This document shows positions 54,806-63,400 of a stretch of DNA of 64,000 nucleotides, one piece after another. The stretch is from contig NZ_QRGA01000007.1 of assembly GCF_003367175.1 (NCBI RefSeq), forward strand, positions 436,377 through 500,376, written 5' to 3'. The DNA comes from Trinickia dinghuensis. GTDB taxonomy: Bacteria; Pseudomonadota; Gammaproteobacteria; Burkholderiales; Burkholderiaceae. Both the position numbers and the translations under genes were made by a program. Each line of letters begins with the position of its first letter. The first letter of the stretch is position 1. The notes below the pieces were generated by a model that did not search any database, was not told the DNA's origin, and saw only the letters and a list, made by a program, of their open reading frames with translations.

Positions 54806-55470
54806 TGGACCATTCCTCCGGCGCGCAGCCGTCGCTCCGCGCGTTGCAGCAGGTAGTTCGTCGAACTCGTCAGCACGAGATAGACGAGCGCGATGACCAG
54901 ATAGACTTCGAGCGAGCGGTACGACACGCTGATGATCTTCTGGCCCTCGTGCATGAGATCGTCGATCGTCAGCAGCGAGACCAGCGCCGAGTTCTTGATC
55001 AACGCGATGAATTCGTTGCCGAGCGGCGGGATCATGCGCACGATCGCTTGCGGCAGGATCACGGTGCGCATCGCGAGCGACGACGACATGCCGATCGAGC
55101 GTGCCGCTTCCATCTGCCCGCGGTCGATCGACTGAATCGCGCCTCGCACGATTTCCGACACGTAGGAGGCCGAATAGAGCCCGAGGCCGATCACGCCGCA
55201 AAAGAACGCCGGCAGCATGATGTTGAACTGCGGCAGTCCGAAGAACAGCAGGAACAGCTGCACGAGCAACGGCGTGCCGCGAAAGAACGTCACGTAAGTG
55301 GAGCAAATGGCGTAGACGGGGCCGCGGCGGTGCCCGAGGCGGCCGATGCCGATCAGCAGGCCGAGCACGCAGCTCACGACGAGCGACGCCGCCGTGACTT
55401 CGATCGTCACGGCCGCGCCATGCAGGATTTCAGCCCAGCCCGCGAATACGGGAGAAAAATCGAGTTCCAT
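54802..55470 (-). CDS. Polar amino acid ABC transporter permease (HisM/GlnP family)
   Basis: Inner membrane permease of 222 residues. [21 protein letters not shown] and the EAA loop [23 protein letters not shown] are the family marks; [20 protein letters not shown] follows. It is coupled to the ATPase downstream. About 130 bases separate it from the binding-protein gene. Confidence 0.95.
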   Translation of the reverse strand: MELDFSPVFAGWAEILHGAAVTIEVTAASLVVSCVLGLLIGIGRLGHRRGPVYAICSTYVTFFRGTPLLVQLFLLFFGLPQFNIMLPAFFCGVIGLGLYSASYVSEIVRGAIQSIDRGQMEAARSIGMSSSLAMRTVILPQAIVRMIPPLGNEFIALIKNSALVSLLTIDDLMHEGQKIISVSYRSLEVYLVIALVYLVLTSSTNYLLQRAERRLRAGGMVQ

Positions 55471-55599
55471 ACCAATCGATTCCTAAACGTGAAACTCAGG
55501 ACGGCGGCCGCAACCGAGTGTCACTCAGCGCGGCCTCGCGCGGGGGCGGCTTCGGCGTCGGCGTCGACTTCGATATCCGCGTCCCCATTTCCATCCGCA

Positions 55600-56355
55600 T
55601 TACTTGCTGCTGAACCACTTCTTGACGAGCGCCGCGTAGGTGCCGTCGGCTTTGATCTTCTGGAGGGCGCCGTTGAGCGCGTCGCGCAGTTGCGGCTCGT
55701 CCTTGCGCACGGCGATGCCGTACTTCTCCGTCGTCAACTGCTCGTCGAGGACGCGGAAGCCCGGACGCGTCCGCACGAACTGGTAGGCCGCGGGCTTGCC
55801 CGTCACGGCCGCGTCGGCACGTCCGATGCCGACGAGGTCGAACATCTCCTCGTTCTTCTCCACCTCGACGCGGTGCACCTGCGGATAGTTTTGCGCGAGA
55901 AAGTTCACCGACTTCGTGCCCACCTGAACGCTGACTTTCTTGCCGTTCAGATCGGCGAGCGTCTTGATCGGCGAATTGGCCTTCACGAGCGCGACGAGGC
56001 CGCCCGCGTAGTACGGCTCGGTGAAGTCGACGACTTGCGCGCGCTCCGGCGTGATGTAGATGGCCGAGATGGCGACGTCGAAGCGGTGGGCGACGAGGCC
56101 CGGCACGAGCCCCTTGAAGTCGATGTCCGTCCATTGCACTTGTTTGCCCATTGCCTTGGCGAGCGCGTTCATGAGGTCGACGTCGAAGCCCGTGCGCGCG
56201 TTGTTCTCGGTGTACTCCATCGGCGGGAACGTCGCATCGGTGGCCACCTTCAGCGCGCCGGAATCGGCATCGGCGGCGAGGGCCGAGCTCGGGGCGGCGG
56301 CAACGGCGAAGGCCGCGGACAGGAATAGGGCGGCGAGCAAGCGGATCGGTTTCAT
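55600..56355 (-). CDS. Polar amino acid ABC transporter substrate-binding protein
   Basis: Periplasmic protein of 251 residues. Signal peptide IRLLAALFLSAAFAVAAAPSSALA, then LKVATDATFPPMEYTENN and GFDVDLMNALAKAMG, the type II binding-protein (SBP family 3) pattern. IYITPERAQVVDFTEPYY is a further family signature. AAAGGAG stands before the ATG at 56355. It should serve the permease and ATPase downstream. Confidence 0.95.
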   Translation of the reverse strand: MKPIRLLAALFLSAAFAVAAAPSSALAADADSGALKVATDATFPPMEYTENNARTGFDVDLMNALAKAMGKQVQWTDIDFKGLVPGLVAHRFDVAISAIYITPERAQVVDFTEPYYAGGLVALVKANSPIKTLADLNGKKVSVQVGTKSVNFLAQNYPQVHRVEVEKNEEMFDLVGIGRADAAVTGKPAAYQFVRTRPGFRVLDEQLTTEKYGIAVRKDEPQLRDALNGALQKIKADGTYAALVKKWFSSK

Positions 56356-56449
56356 CGAGGGTCTCCTTTGAGGTACCGGCGGGTACGGTTCAGTGCGTTC
56401 GGTTCGGTGGGCGGCGGGTTCGGGTCGTTCAATCGGGTGCAATCGGGGT

Positions 56450-57196
56450 TCAATCGGCCTGCAGCCGGCGCGAAATCTCGCGCGCGGTGCTGCGTGTCGC
56501 GTCGATCAACATGGCTTCGCGGCCCGGCACGCGCGTGACGGGCGCCATCAGCGTGATCGATGCAACGCTCGGGCTCGTGCGGCCGGCGCGCGCGAAGATC
56601 GGCGCGCTCACGCCCCAGACGCCCGGGTCGACTTCGCTGTCGCTGACGACGAACCCCTCGGCGCGGATCGTCGCGATCTGGTTCTTCAATGCCATGCGCG
56701 CCGCTTCGTCGTCGGCGAACACCGCATCGACGATTTCCGCGCAGCGGCGCTCGTTCATGAACGCGAGCAGCGATTTGGCCGACGCCCCCGCCTTGAGCGG
56801 TACGGCGCGGCCCTTCTCGAACGAGCAGCGCAGCGAGTGCAGGCTTTCGATCATTTCGAGGCAGACGACTTGCTCCTTGACGGCGACGAGGAGCCCGACG
56901 CTTTCGCCCGATGTGTGAGCGAGCCGCTGCATCGCGCCGCGGCTCGCTTCAATGAGATGCGACCCCAAATCGAACGAGAGCGCGAGCTGCAAACTGACGG
57001 GACCGGGCGCGTACCGCCCGCCGTCCTCGGAGACGAAGCCCCATCGCTTGAGCAGCGCGATTTGCCGGTAAAGCGTGCTTTGCGCGAGCCCCGTCTTGCC
57101 GACGAGCTCGCGCACCGACATGGCTTTGCCGTGATGGGCGAGCGAGGAGAGGACGAGCAGGATTCGTTCGGCTCCGGCCCCGGGTGCATCGGACAT
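56450..57196 (-). CDS. IclR-family transcriptional regulator
   Basis: Regulator of 248 residues. An N-terminal winged helix (KAMSVRELVGKTGLAQSTLYRQIALLKRWGFV) is followed by the IclR effector domain (SGESVGLLVAVKEQVVCLEMIES; PLKAGASAKSLLAFM). It lies 94 bases upstream of the binding-protein gene in the same direction and probably controls the transporter-hutG operon, perhaps with itself. Confidence 0.93.
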   Translation of the reverse strand: MSDAPGAGAERILLVLSSLAHHGKAMSVRELVGKTGLAQSTLYRQIALLKRWGFVSEDGGRYAPGPVSLQLALSFDLGSHLIEASRGAMQRLAHTSGESVGLLVAVKEQVVCLEMIESLHSLRCSFEKGRAVPLKAGASAKSLLAFMNERRCAEIVDAVFADDEAARMALKNQIATIRAEGFVVSDSEVDPGVWGVSAPIFARAGRTSPSVASITLMAPVTRVPGREAMLIDATRSTAREISRRLQAD

Positions 57197-57577
57197 GACA
57201 GATGGGTCCGTTCAGAAACATAACGATGCTTAGGATGCCTGACTATTCCCAAGAAAGAAAAACATCATTCCCACCGCGCGGGAGTGAGGGCGAAGGGGTT
57301 TACACCTAGCCGCGCAAAAAAGAGGGAAATTGATATCGGTCAAATTCGCGCCGGCCATGTCGTTTTACCTTGCGCGGTTCGGTCCGAATATTAGTCATAC
57401 TTAAAAGAATTCGGTCTCGATCAACTTCCAATAATCTGGTCATTAAAAACGTTTTCATCCGATAAATCACTTAAGGCCTTGTACGGATATGCCGTTCACG
57501 GGCCTTGTGACCGGTGCTCATGGGGTTAGTACCGGTGGACGGCGAGAGACGTCCTTTTATCAAAGGTAGTGAAGACA
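57197..57577. other. Divergent spacer between the IclR regulator and the chemoreceptor
   Basis: The 381 bases have no gene. AT-rich DNA at 57380-57470 likely holds the chemoreceptor promoter. CCGATAA (57459-57465) matches the flagellar sigma-28 -10 core, but a TAAA -35 element is not at the usual distance, so sigma-28 control is not assured. Confidence 0.4.
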
Positions 57578-59245
57578 ATGAACTTTGCCCATATGAAGGT
57601 GGCGAGCCGCCTTGGAATTGGATTTGCGCTGGTTTCGATCCTGCTCGTTCTGGTCACGGCGTTCGCGCTGTTGCGCATGTCCGAACTCGAATCGTCGATG
57701 ATCGACATCACCGACGTGAACGCGGTCGAGGCCAGTTTGGCCAATCGCCTCGACGAAAGCATCTCCAATCGAGCCCTCGCGTTGCGCAATCTGGTCCTGC
57801 TGCAGGCGGACCAGCAAGACCAACTTCAGATCGAGACCGGCCGCTTCGACGCGGAAACGGCGGCCTACGACGAGAGCCGCGACAAGCTCGCCAAGATGTT
57901 CGCCCTGCCGGGTACGACTTCGGAAGAGACCGATCTGCTGCAGCAGATCGGTCGACAGGGCGAGTTGGCGTTGCCGCTCATGCAGAAGGCAAGAACGCTC
58001 GCGCTGTCGGGCCAGCGAGATGCGGCTTATCACCTGCTGCGTTTCGACTTGCGTCCGATCCAGGCGAAGTGGTGGCACGACGTGCGCCAACTGCGCGATC
58101 TCGAGCACAAGCAGAACGACGAGCTGACCGCCGACGCCAAGGCATCGTATGCGTCGAGCCGCCTGGGCATCGTCGGGCTTGCGCTCGCCGCGCTTCTCGT
58201 CAGCGTCGTGTCGGCTTTGCTGATCACGCGGGGCGTCATCCAGCAGCTCGGCGGCGAGCCCGCCGACGCGGCCGACGCCGCCGATCGCGTCGCGACGGGC
58301 GACTTGACGAACGACGTCTATGTCAAACCCGGTGACAGCACGAGCCTCATGCATTCGATGAAGACGATGCGCACGAGCCTCGTCGGCATCGTGAGCCAGG
58401 TGCACGTCAGCACGGGAGCGATTGCCTCCGCCGCGGGCCAGATCGCGAGCGGCAACCTCGATCTCTCGTCGCGTACCGAAGAGCAGGCCGCCTCGCTCGA
58501 GCAGACGGCCGCGTCCATGGAAGAGCTGACCGCGACGGTCAAGCGCAACTCCGAACACGCACGGCAAGCGAACGAACTCGCCACGGCGGCGTCGCACGTG
58601 TCGGAGCGGGCCGGCAGCGTCGTCTCCGAAGTCGTGCAGACGATGGGGGCGATCAACCAGGCGTCGCAGAAGATCGTCGAGATCATCGCCGTGATCGACG
58701 GCATCGCCTTCCAGACGAACATTCTCGCGTTGAACGCGGCCGTCGAGGCGGCGCGCGCCGGCGAGCAAGGCCGCGGCTTCGCGGTCGTTGCGTCCGAGGT
58801 GCGCAGCCTCGCCCAGCGCTCGGCCACGGCCGCCAAGGAGATCAAGGCGTTGATCGGCGGCTCGGTCGAACAAGTCGAAGTGGGCAACCGCTTGGTGGAC
58901 GAGGCGGGCACGACGATGAAGGAGGTGCTCGACGGCGTCAAGCGCGTGACGCTGATCATGGGCGAGATCATGAGTGCGAGCGAAGAGCAGGCGACGGGCA
59001 TCGAACAGATCAACCTGGCGCTTACGCAAATGGATCAAGTGACGCAACAAAACGCCGCGCTCGTCGAGGAAGCGGCGGCCGCCGCGGAATCGATGCGCGA
59101 GCAGGCCGGCGCGCTCGTCGAGGCCGTCAGCGTGTTCAAGCTGCGCGAGGGGGGGCAAAGCGGCGCGACGGCGCACGAGCGCCCGGTATCGCGCCGCGTT
59201 GCCAGAACGGCGGCCAGCCCTATGCTGGCGTATGAGGCGGCCTGA
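57578..59245 (+). CDS. Methyl-accepting chemotaxis protein
   Basis: Chemoreceptor of 555 residues. An N-terminal membrane helix ([19 protein letters not shown]), a four-helix periplasmic sensor ([16 protein letters not shown] region) and a second helix near 190-212 ([21 protein letters not shown]) precede HAMP and the signalling hairpin [32 protein letters not shown]. No CheR-tether pentapeptide is at the C-terminus. ATG 57578 was preferred to GTG 57569. The ligand is unknown. Confidence 0.93.
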   Translation: MNFAHMKVASRLGIGFALVSILLVLVTAFALLRMSELESSMIDITDVNAVEASLANRLDESISNRALALRNLVLLQADQQDQLQIETGRFDAETAAYDESRDKLAKMFALPGTTSEETDLLQQIGRQGELALPLMQKARTLALSGQRDAAYHLLRFDLRPIQAKWWHDVRQLRDLEHKQNDELTADAKASYASSRLGIVGLALAALLVSVVSALLITRGVIQQLGGEPADAADAADRVATGDLTNDVYVKPGDSTSLMHSMKTMRTSLVGIVSQVHVSTGAIASAAGQIASGNLDLSSRTEEQAASLEQTAASMEELTATVKRNSEHARQANELATAASHVSERAGSVVSEVVQTMGAINQASQKIVEIIAVIDGIAFQTNILALNAAVEAARAGEQGRGFAVVASEVRSLAQRSATAAKEIKALIGGSVEQVEVGNRLVDEAGTTMKEVLDGVKRVTLIMGEIMSASEEQATGIEQINLALTQMDQVTQQNAALVEEAAAAAESMREQAGALVEAVSVFKLREGGQSGATAHERPVSRRVARTAASPMLAYEAA

Positions 59246-59419
59246 TTCCCGAGCGATCGAATCGGCCTGCGACGCAAACGTTTCAATCGAATGTTTGCCG
59301 GTGCAGCGTCGATTCGCAGTTACTGAAAGTCGCCACGCGCTTCAAAGTAGAACCGTCTGTATAAAAGATGCACGACGGCTACAGTGGTCGATGAACCTAG
59401 CAAAAAGCAGGTGTATCCC

Positions 59420-60127
59420 ATGGACGATCAAGGGCCGGTTTGCGGCACGCAGCACGGTGCGCCCGTGTTGAACGCGCAGGGAGAACGTGCCCGGTACGTG
59501 CACGCTCCCGAGGCGGGTGCCAACATCTTCCGGCACATCGGCGCGATGTCCGACGACGCGCGCGCGCTGCAATTCGGACGGCCGCCGCTGACGTTTTGGC
59601 TGACGGGCTTGAGCGGCGCGGGTAAATCGACGATCGCCTTTGAATTGGAGCAACGTCTGCGGCGCGAGATGCGTCCCTGTGTCGTGCTCGACGGCGATAA
59701 CCTTCGATGCGGCTTGAGCCGAGATCTCGGCTTTTCCGAAGGCGACCGGCGCGAAAACATTCGCCGCACGGCGGAAGTCGCGCGCATGATGAACGAGGTC
59801 GGTCTCGTGGTCATTACGTCCCTCGTCTCGCCGTTTCGCGACGATCGAGCCGTGGCGCGCGCGATCATCGGCGAGGCGCGGTTCGCGGAGGTGTACGTCA
59901 GCACGTCGCTGCAGGTTTGCGAATCGCGCGACCCGAAGGGGCTCTATCGGAAGGCGCGGCGCGGCGAGCTGACGGACTTCACGGGCGTGAGCGCGCCCTA
60001 CGAGCCGCCGCTCGCGCCGGCTTTGGCCGTCGACACTTCGGATATGAAACACGGCGGCGCCGCGGCGCTGCTCTATGCCTACTTGACGAGTCACGATTCG
60101 GTAAAGGGAGACGGCCGTGTCAGCTGA
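59420..60127 (+). CDS. cysC: Adenylylsulfate (APS) kinase, CysC-like
   Basis: Kinase of 235 residues that phosphorylates APS to PAPS. After an N-terminal extension of about 50 residues, Walker A GLSGAGKST is at 63-71; LDGDNLRCGLSRDLGF and ENIRRTAEVARMMNEVGL are the APS kinase signatures, and ITSLVSPFRDDRAVAR follows. ATG 59420 was used; a GTG at 59384 is possible. The stop overlaps the next gene by 11 bases. Simple sulfate reduction in Burkholderia goes from APS, so a CysC suggests a need for PAPS. Confidence 0.93.
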   Translation: MDDQGPVCGTQHGAPVLNAQGERARYVHAPEAGANIFRHIGAMSDDARALQFGRPPLTFWLTGLSGAGKSTIAFELEQRLRREMRPCVVLDGDNLRCGLSRDLGFSEGDRRENIRRTAEVARMMNEVGLVVITSLVSPFRDDRAVARAIIGEARFAEVYVSTSLQVCESRDPKGLYRKARRGELTDFTGVSAPYEPPLAPALAVDTSDMKHGGAAALLYAYLTSHDSVKGDGRVS

Positions 60128-61151
60128 AGCCCCAAAATCGAGCGCACCCGGCGCTTACGACGTGTTCAACGGCGATGCCGACGGACTCTGCGCGCTGCAT
60201 CAACTGCGCCTGGCTCGGCCGAGGGAGGCGCACTGGGTCACGGGCGTCAAGCGCGACGTCGCGCTGTTGTCCCGCGTGCCGTGCGAAGCGGGCGTCGACG
60301 TCACGGTGCTCGACGTTTCGCTCGATGCGAACATCGATCCGCTCGCGCGCTTGCTCGACGCCGGCGCGCACGTAGCCTACTTCGACCATCACAGCGCACG
60401 CCGCATGTTTCTGCACCCGCGGCTGCAACTCGAATGGGACGACTCGCCCGATGTCTGCACGAGCGTCATCGTCGATCGCACCCTCGGGGGACGCTATCGG
60501 CCATGGGCGATCGTCGGCGCATTCGGCGACAACCTCGATGCGACCGCCCACAGGCTTGCCATGGTGCAGGGTCTGGCCGAGCGCGAGGTCGCCTGGCTGC
60601 GCACGCTCGGGCAATTGCTGAACTACAACGCGTATGGCGAGACGATCGACGATCTGCATATCCGGCCCGATATGCTTTATCGAACGCTGCATGAGTTCGT
60701 CGATCCGCTCGAGTTCGTCGCGATATCGCCTTGCTACAGGCAACTCGACGAGGGGTATCGAGAGGACCTCGCTCGTGTCGACGCGCTGGCGCCCTATCGC
60801 ACATGCGACGACGGCGCCGTTTATGTGCTGCCGGACGAGCCGTGGGCCCGGCGCATTTCAGGCACGTTCGCCAACCGGCTGGCTGCCGAGTGCCGCGAAA
60901 AATCGTTCGCAGTCCTAAGCGAACGCGGGGATGGATCGCATTGCGTCAGCGTCCGTTCCGCCAAGCCCGATGCCTGTCCGGCCAACGTTCTTTGCGAGCG
61001 CTTCGACGGCGGCGGCGGCCGGCGCGGCGCCGCCGGCGTCAACGCGCTGCCGGCCGCGGACCTCGACCGGTTCGTCGATGCATTTTCCACCTATTTCAAG
61101 ATCGCGCCCGCGCACGCCGAGCGCGTGCGGTGCGCGGGCAATTCGAAGTAG
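60117..61151 (+). CDS. DHH-family phosphoesterase (candidate PAP phosphatase/nanoRNase)
   Basis: Protein of 344 residues. The first metal motif is FNGDADG (17-23), the DHH motif is YFDHHSA with D90, H91, H92, and a C-terminal Gly-rich DHHA1-like end reads GGGGRRGAAG. The family includes NrnA-type enzymes that degrade PAP (3-prime-phosphoadenosine 5-prime-phosphate), the by-product of sulfotransferases, and short RNAs. GTG start at 60117, inside the end of cysC, means tight coupling. A PAP-clearing role is inference from context. Confidence 0.88.
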   Translation: MSAEAPKSSAPGAYDVFNGDADGLCALHQLRLARPREAHWVTGVKRDVALLSRVPCEAGVDVTVLDVSLDANIDPLARLLDAGAHVAYFDHHSARRMFLHPRLQLEWDDSPDVCTSVIVDRTLGGRYRPWAIVGAFGDNLDATAHRLAMVQGLAEREVAWLRTLGQLLNYNAYGETIDDLHIRPDMLYRTLHEFVDPLEFVAISPCYRQLDEGYREDLARVDALAPYRTCDDGAVYVLPDEPWARRISGTFANRLAAECREKSFAVLSERGDGSHCVSVRSAKPDACPANVLCERFDGGGGRRGAAGVNALPAADLDRFVDAFSTYFKIAPAHAERVRCAGNSK

Positions 61152-61175
61152 TCACTCAATAGTCCGAAGCAAGAA

Positions 61176-61199
61176 GCAAGAGTACAAGAGCACAAGAGT
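61176..61199. repeat. Three 8-base tandem units in the spacer before the sulfotransferase
   Basis: GCAAGAGT, ACAAGAGC and ACAAGAGT follow each other directly from 61176 to 61199, just before the sulfotransferase start at 61207. The purine-rich units could act as spaced ribosome or protein sites. Confidence 0.6.
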
Positions 61200-61206
61200 A
61201 CGAACG

Positions 61207-62343
61207 ATGAATACGAAGCAAAATCCCGTTTTGGCCGATAAGCGGCCACGCCCTGTATTGATGATTCCCCTGCGCCGCTGCGGCAGTCACGCGCTGCGGC
61301 TGCGATTGAATTTCAATCCCGATTTCTATTCGCCTTATCCGCTGCACGTCGTCGATTTCATGCCGATCGTGCCGCTGTACGGAAATCTCGAAGACGATCG
61401 CGCGTATTTCCGTCTGGTCAGCGACGTGATCGGGCTGCAGGCAGCGAGCATGGTGAAGTGGCCCGGGATCGTTTTCGACCCCGTCGACGTCTTCGAAGCG
61501 ATTCGCCACGAGCCGCGCAGCGTGCATCGCGTCGTCTGGGAGCTGTTGCTGCGCGCCGGCGAACAGCGCGGGGCCCGCGTCGTGATGGACAAGTCGCTCG
61601 ACAGCGTCCATTACGCCGACGAACTGATGCGGCTTTTCCCCGACATGCTGTTTCTGAACGTCGTGCGCGATCCGCGCGCGCAGATCGCGTCGATGAACAA
61701 GGCGATCATTCACGACTTCGACACGCTGCTGAACACGCATACCTGGCTCGAGGCGCATCGGGCGGCCGATGCGGTCCTTGCCGAGTATCCGGACCGCACG
61801 CTCACGATCCGCTACGAGGATTTCCTCGCCGATGAAGAGGCCGTGCTCCAAGAGATCTGCGCGTTCTTCGGCATCGAGTTCATGCCGTGCATGCTCGACG
61901 TTTCCCGTTCGGAGGAAGCCAAGCAGTTCTCGCGCATGTCCGCGCTCTGGTCGTCGAATTGCTTTGCGCCGATCACGGCCAATGCCGACAAGTACAAGAA
62001 AGTGCTGTCGATGGACGAGATCGCGTTGATCGAAACGCTGACGAACGACTACATGCGGCGATACGGCTACGAGCGGTTGAGCGAAGCGTCGGCGCCGATC
62101 GCGCAATCGGCGTTCGATACGGCGCGCGGCGCTTCCGATCTGGGGCGAACGCAGGCCTGGCAAGGGCTCGAGCACAGCAATTTCCGCGACTTCGCGCTGC
62201 GGCGCCACCGCTCCGAATATTTGGCCTCGGTGCGCGCGCGCATGGAGCAATGCGCGAATGCGCGCGCGGCGCGTGGCAACGGTGCGCCGCCCGAAATCGT
62301 CAAGCTCGATGAGTTGACGGAAGCATTCGAAGTGACGGATTGA
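61207..62343 (+). CDS. Sulfotransferase family protein
   Basis: Cytoplasmic enzyme of 378 residues that should move a sulfuryl group from PAPS to an acceptor. The 5-prime phosphosulfate loop is LRRCGSHALRLRL (from 22), and the 3-prime phosphate motif is NVVRDPRAQIASM with Arg and Ser. RYEDFLADEEAVLQEICAFFGI is the conserved C-terminal part. ATG 61207 is the first good start; longer frames cover the DHH gene. The acceptor (polysaccharide, lipid or protein) is unknown. Confidence 0.88.
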   Translation: MNTKQNPVLADKRPRPVLMIPLRRCGSHALRLRLNFNPDFYSPYPLHVVDFMPIVPLYGNLEDDRAYFRLVSDVIGLQAASMVKWPGIVFDPVDVFEAIRHEPRSVHRVVWELLLRAGEQRGARVVMDKSLDSVHYADELMRLFPDMLFLNVVRDPRAQIASMNKAIIHDFDTLLNTHTWLEAHRAADAVLAEYPDRTLTIRYEDFLADEEAVLQEICAFFGIEFMPCMLDVSRSEEAKQFSRMSALWSSNCFAPITANADKYKKVLSMDEIALIETLTNDYMRRYGYERLSEASAPIAQSAFDTARGASDLGRTQAWQGLEHSNFRDFALRRHRSEYLASVRARMEQCANARAARGNGAPPEIVKLDELTEAFEVTD

Positions 62344-62360
62344 CCGCTCACGGCTCGATA

Positions 62361-62400
62361 AAAAGCATTCGAAAGCGATCGAAGGCGATCGAAGGCAATC
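62361..62400. repeat. Four 10-base tandem repeats after the sulfotransferase gene
   Basis: AAAAGCATTC, GAAAGCGATC, GAAGGCGATC and GAAGGCAATC stand in line from 62361. The period of ten bases is about one helical turn. It lies between the sulfotransferase stop and the TauE gene; function is unknown. Confidence 0.65.
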
Positions 62401-62517
62401 AAGCTTCCCAAGCAAGCCAAACAACCAAGCAACGAGACCAACCGCGTCGGCCGCTGCGCGCAACGCATGCGCATGCTAGATGACGGAAGGCCGTGCAACC
62501 TGAGAGAAACCAGCATC

Positions 62518-63312
62518 ATGTCAATTGCATTGACATTGCAGACGCAGCTCGTGCTCGCGTCTTTATCGGGCCTGTCGATCGGTTTTGCGCTCGGGCTCGT
62601 CGGCGGCGGCGCCGGCATGCTGTCGGTGCCGCTGCTGCTCTATGTCGTCAAGGTCGACGACCCCCATGTCGCCATCGGGACGACGGCCGCCGCCATCGCG
62701 GCGACTGCGCTTGTGAACCTCATCTCGTATGCGAGAGCGGGCCTCGTGCGTTGGCGCACGAGCGTCGTCTTCGCTTGCGCGGGCGTGGGCGGCGCGTTCG
62801 CCGGCTCGCGCTGGTCCCTGCATGTCGACGGCGGCGCCGTGATGCTGATCCTCGCGGCGATCGTGGCAGTGGTCGGCTTGCTGATGCTGGCCGGCGCGCA
62901 AGCGGCACAAGAGCCGGCGCTCATCCATGCCCAGGTCGCCCCGGGCCGAGGCTTTGCGACAGCAGGGGCGGGCGCCGCCGTCGGCGGCGTGGCCGGCTTC
63001 TTCGGCATCAGCGGCGGATTCCTGTCGGTGCCGGCGCTGCACTTCATTGCACGCGTGCCGATGCTCGAAGCGGTGGCGACCTCGCTCCTGTCGGTCGTCG
63101 TGTTCGGCGCGACGACGGCAGCCAACTACGCGGCGGCCGGCAAGGTGAGCCTGCCGCTGGCGCTGGCGCTCGTGGCCGGCGGTGTCGTGGGCGGTAACGC
63201 CGGAATGCGCGCCGCCAAAGCCATGGCCGTCAAAGGCACCGCGCTCAAACGCGTCTTCGCGACCTTGCTGCTCGTCATTGCCGCTTACATCGCCTATCGA
63301 AGCATCGTCTAG
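62518..63312 (+). CDS. TauE/SafE-family membrane protein (sulfite/sulfonate exporter-like)
   Basis: Inner membrane protein of 264 residues with about eight segments. FALGLVGGGAGMLSVPLLLYVV near the N-terminus and its repeat GGVAGFFGISGGFLSVPALHF in the second half give the TauE/SafE inverted symmetry. Members move sulfite, sulfoacetate or other anions. ATG 62518 is the start. Its place between a sulfotransferase and cysD suggests a sulfur-compound substrate. Confidence 0.92.
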   Translation: MSIALTLQTQLVLASLSGLSIGFALGLVGGGAGMLSVPLLLYVVKVDDPHVAIGTTAAAIAATALVNLISYARAGLVRWRTSVVFACAGVGGAFAGSRWSLHVDGGAVMLILAAIVAVVGLLMLAGAQAAQEPALIHAQVAPGRGFATAGAGAAVGGVAGFFGISGGFLSVPALHFIARVPMLEAVATSLLSVVVFGATTAANYAAAGKVSLPLALALVAGGVVGGNAGMRAAKAMAVKGTALKRVFATLLLVIAAYIAYRSIV

Positions 63313-63400
63313 CCGCCCCGAATTGCCCGACATACCTATCCACGCTCGTTTCAACGCCCCTTTATCGAAAGCGCATTACCGAACATCGAAGAGATCAATC

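Noticed and set aside
57439..57465. Flagellar sigma-28 promoter before the chemoreceptor
   Set aside because: Only the -10 core CCGATAA fits; TAAA elements are not at the needed distance.
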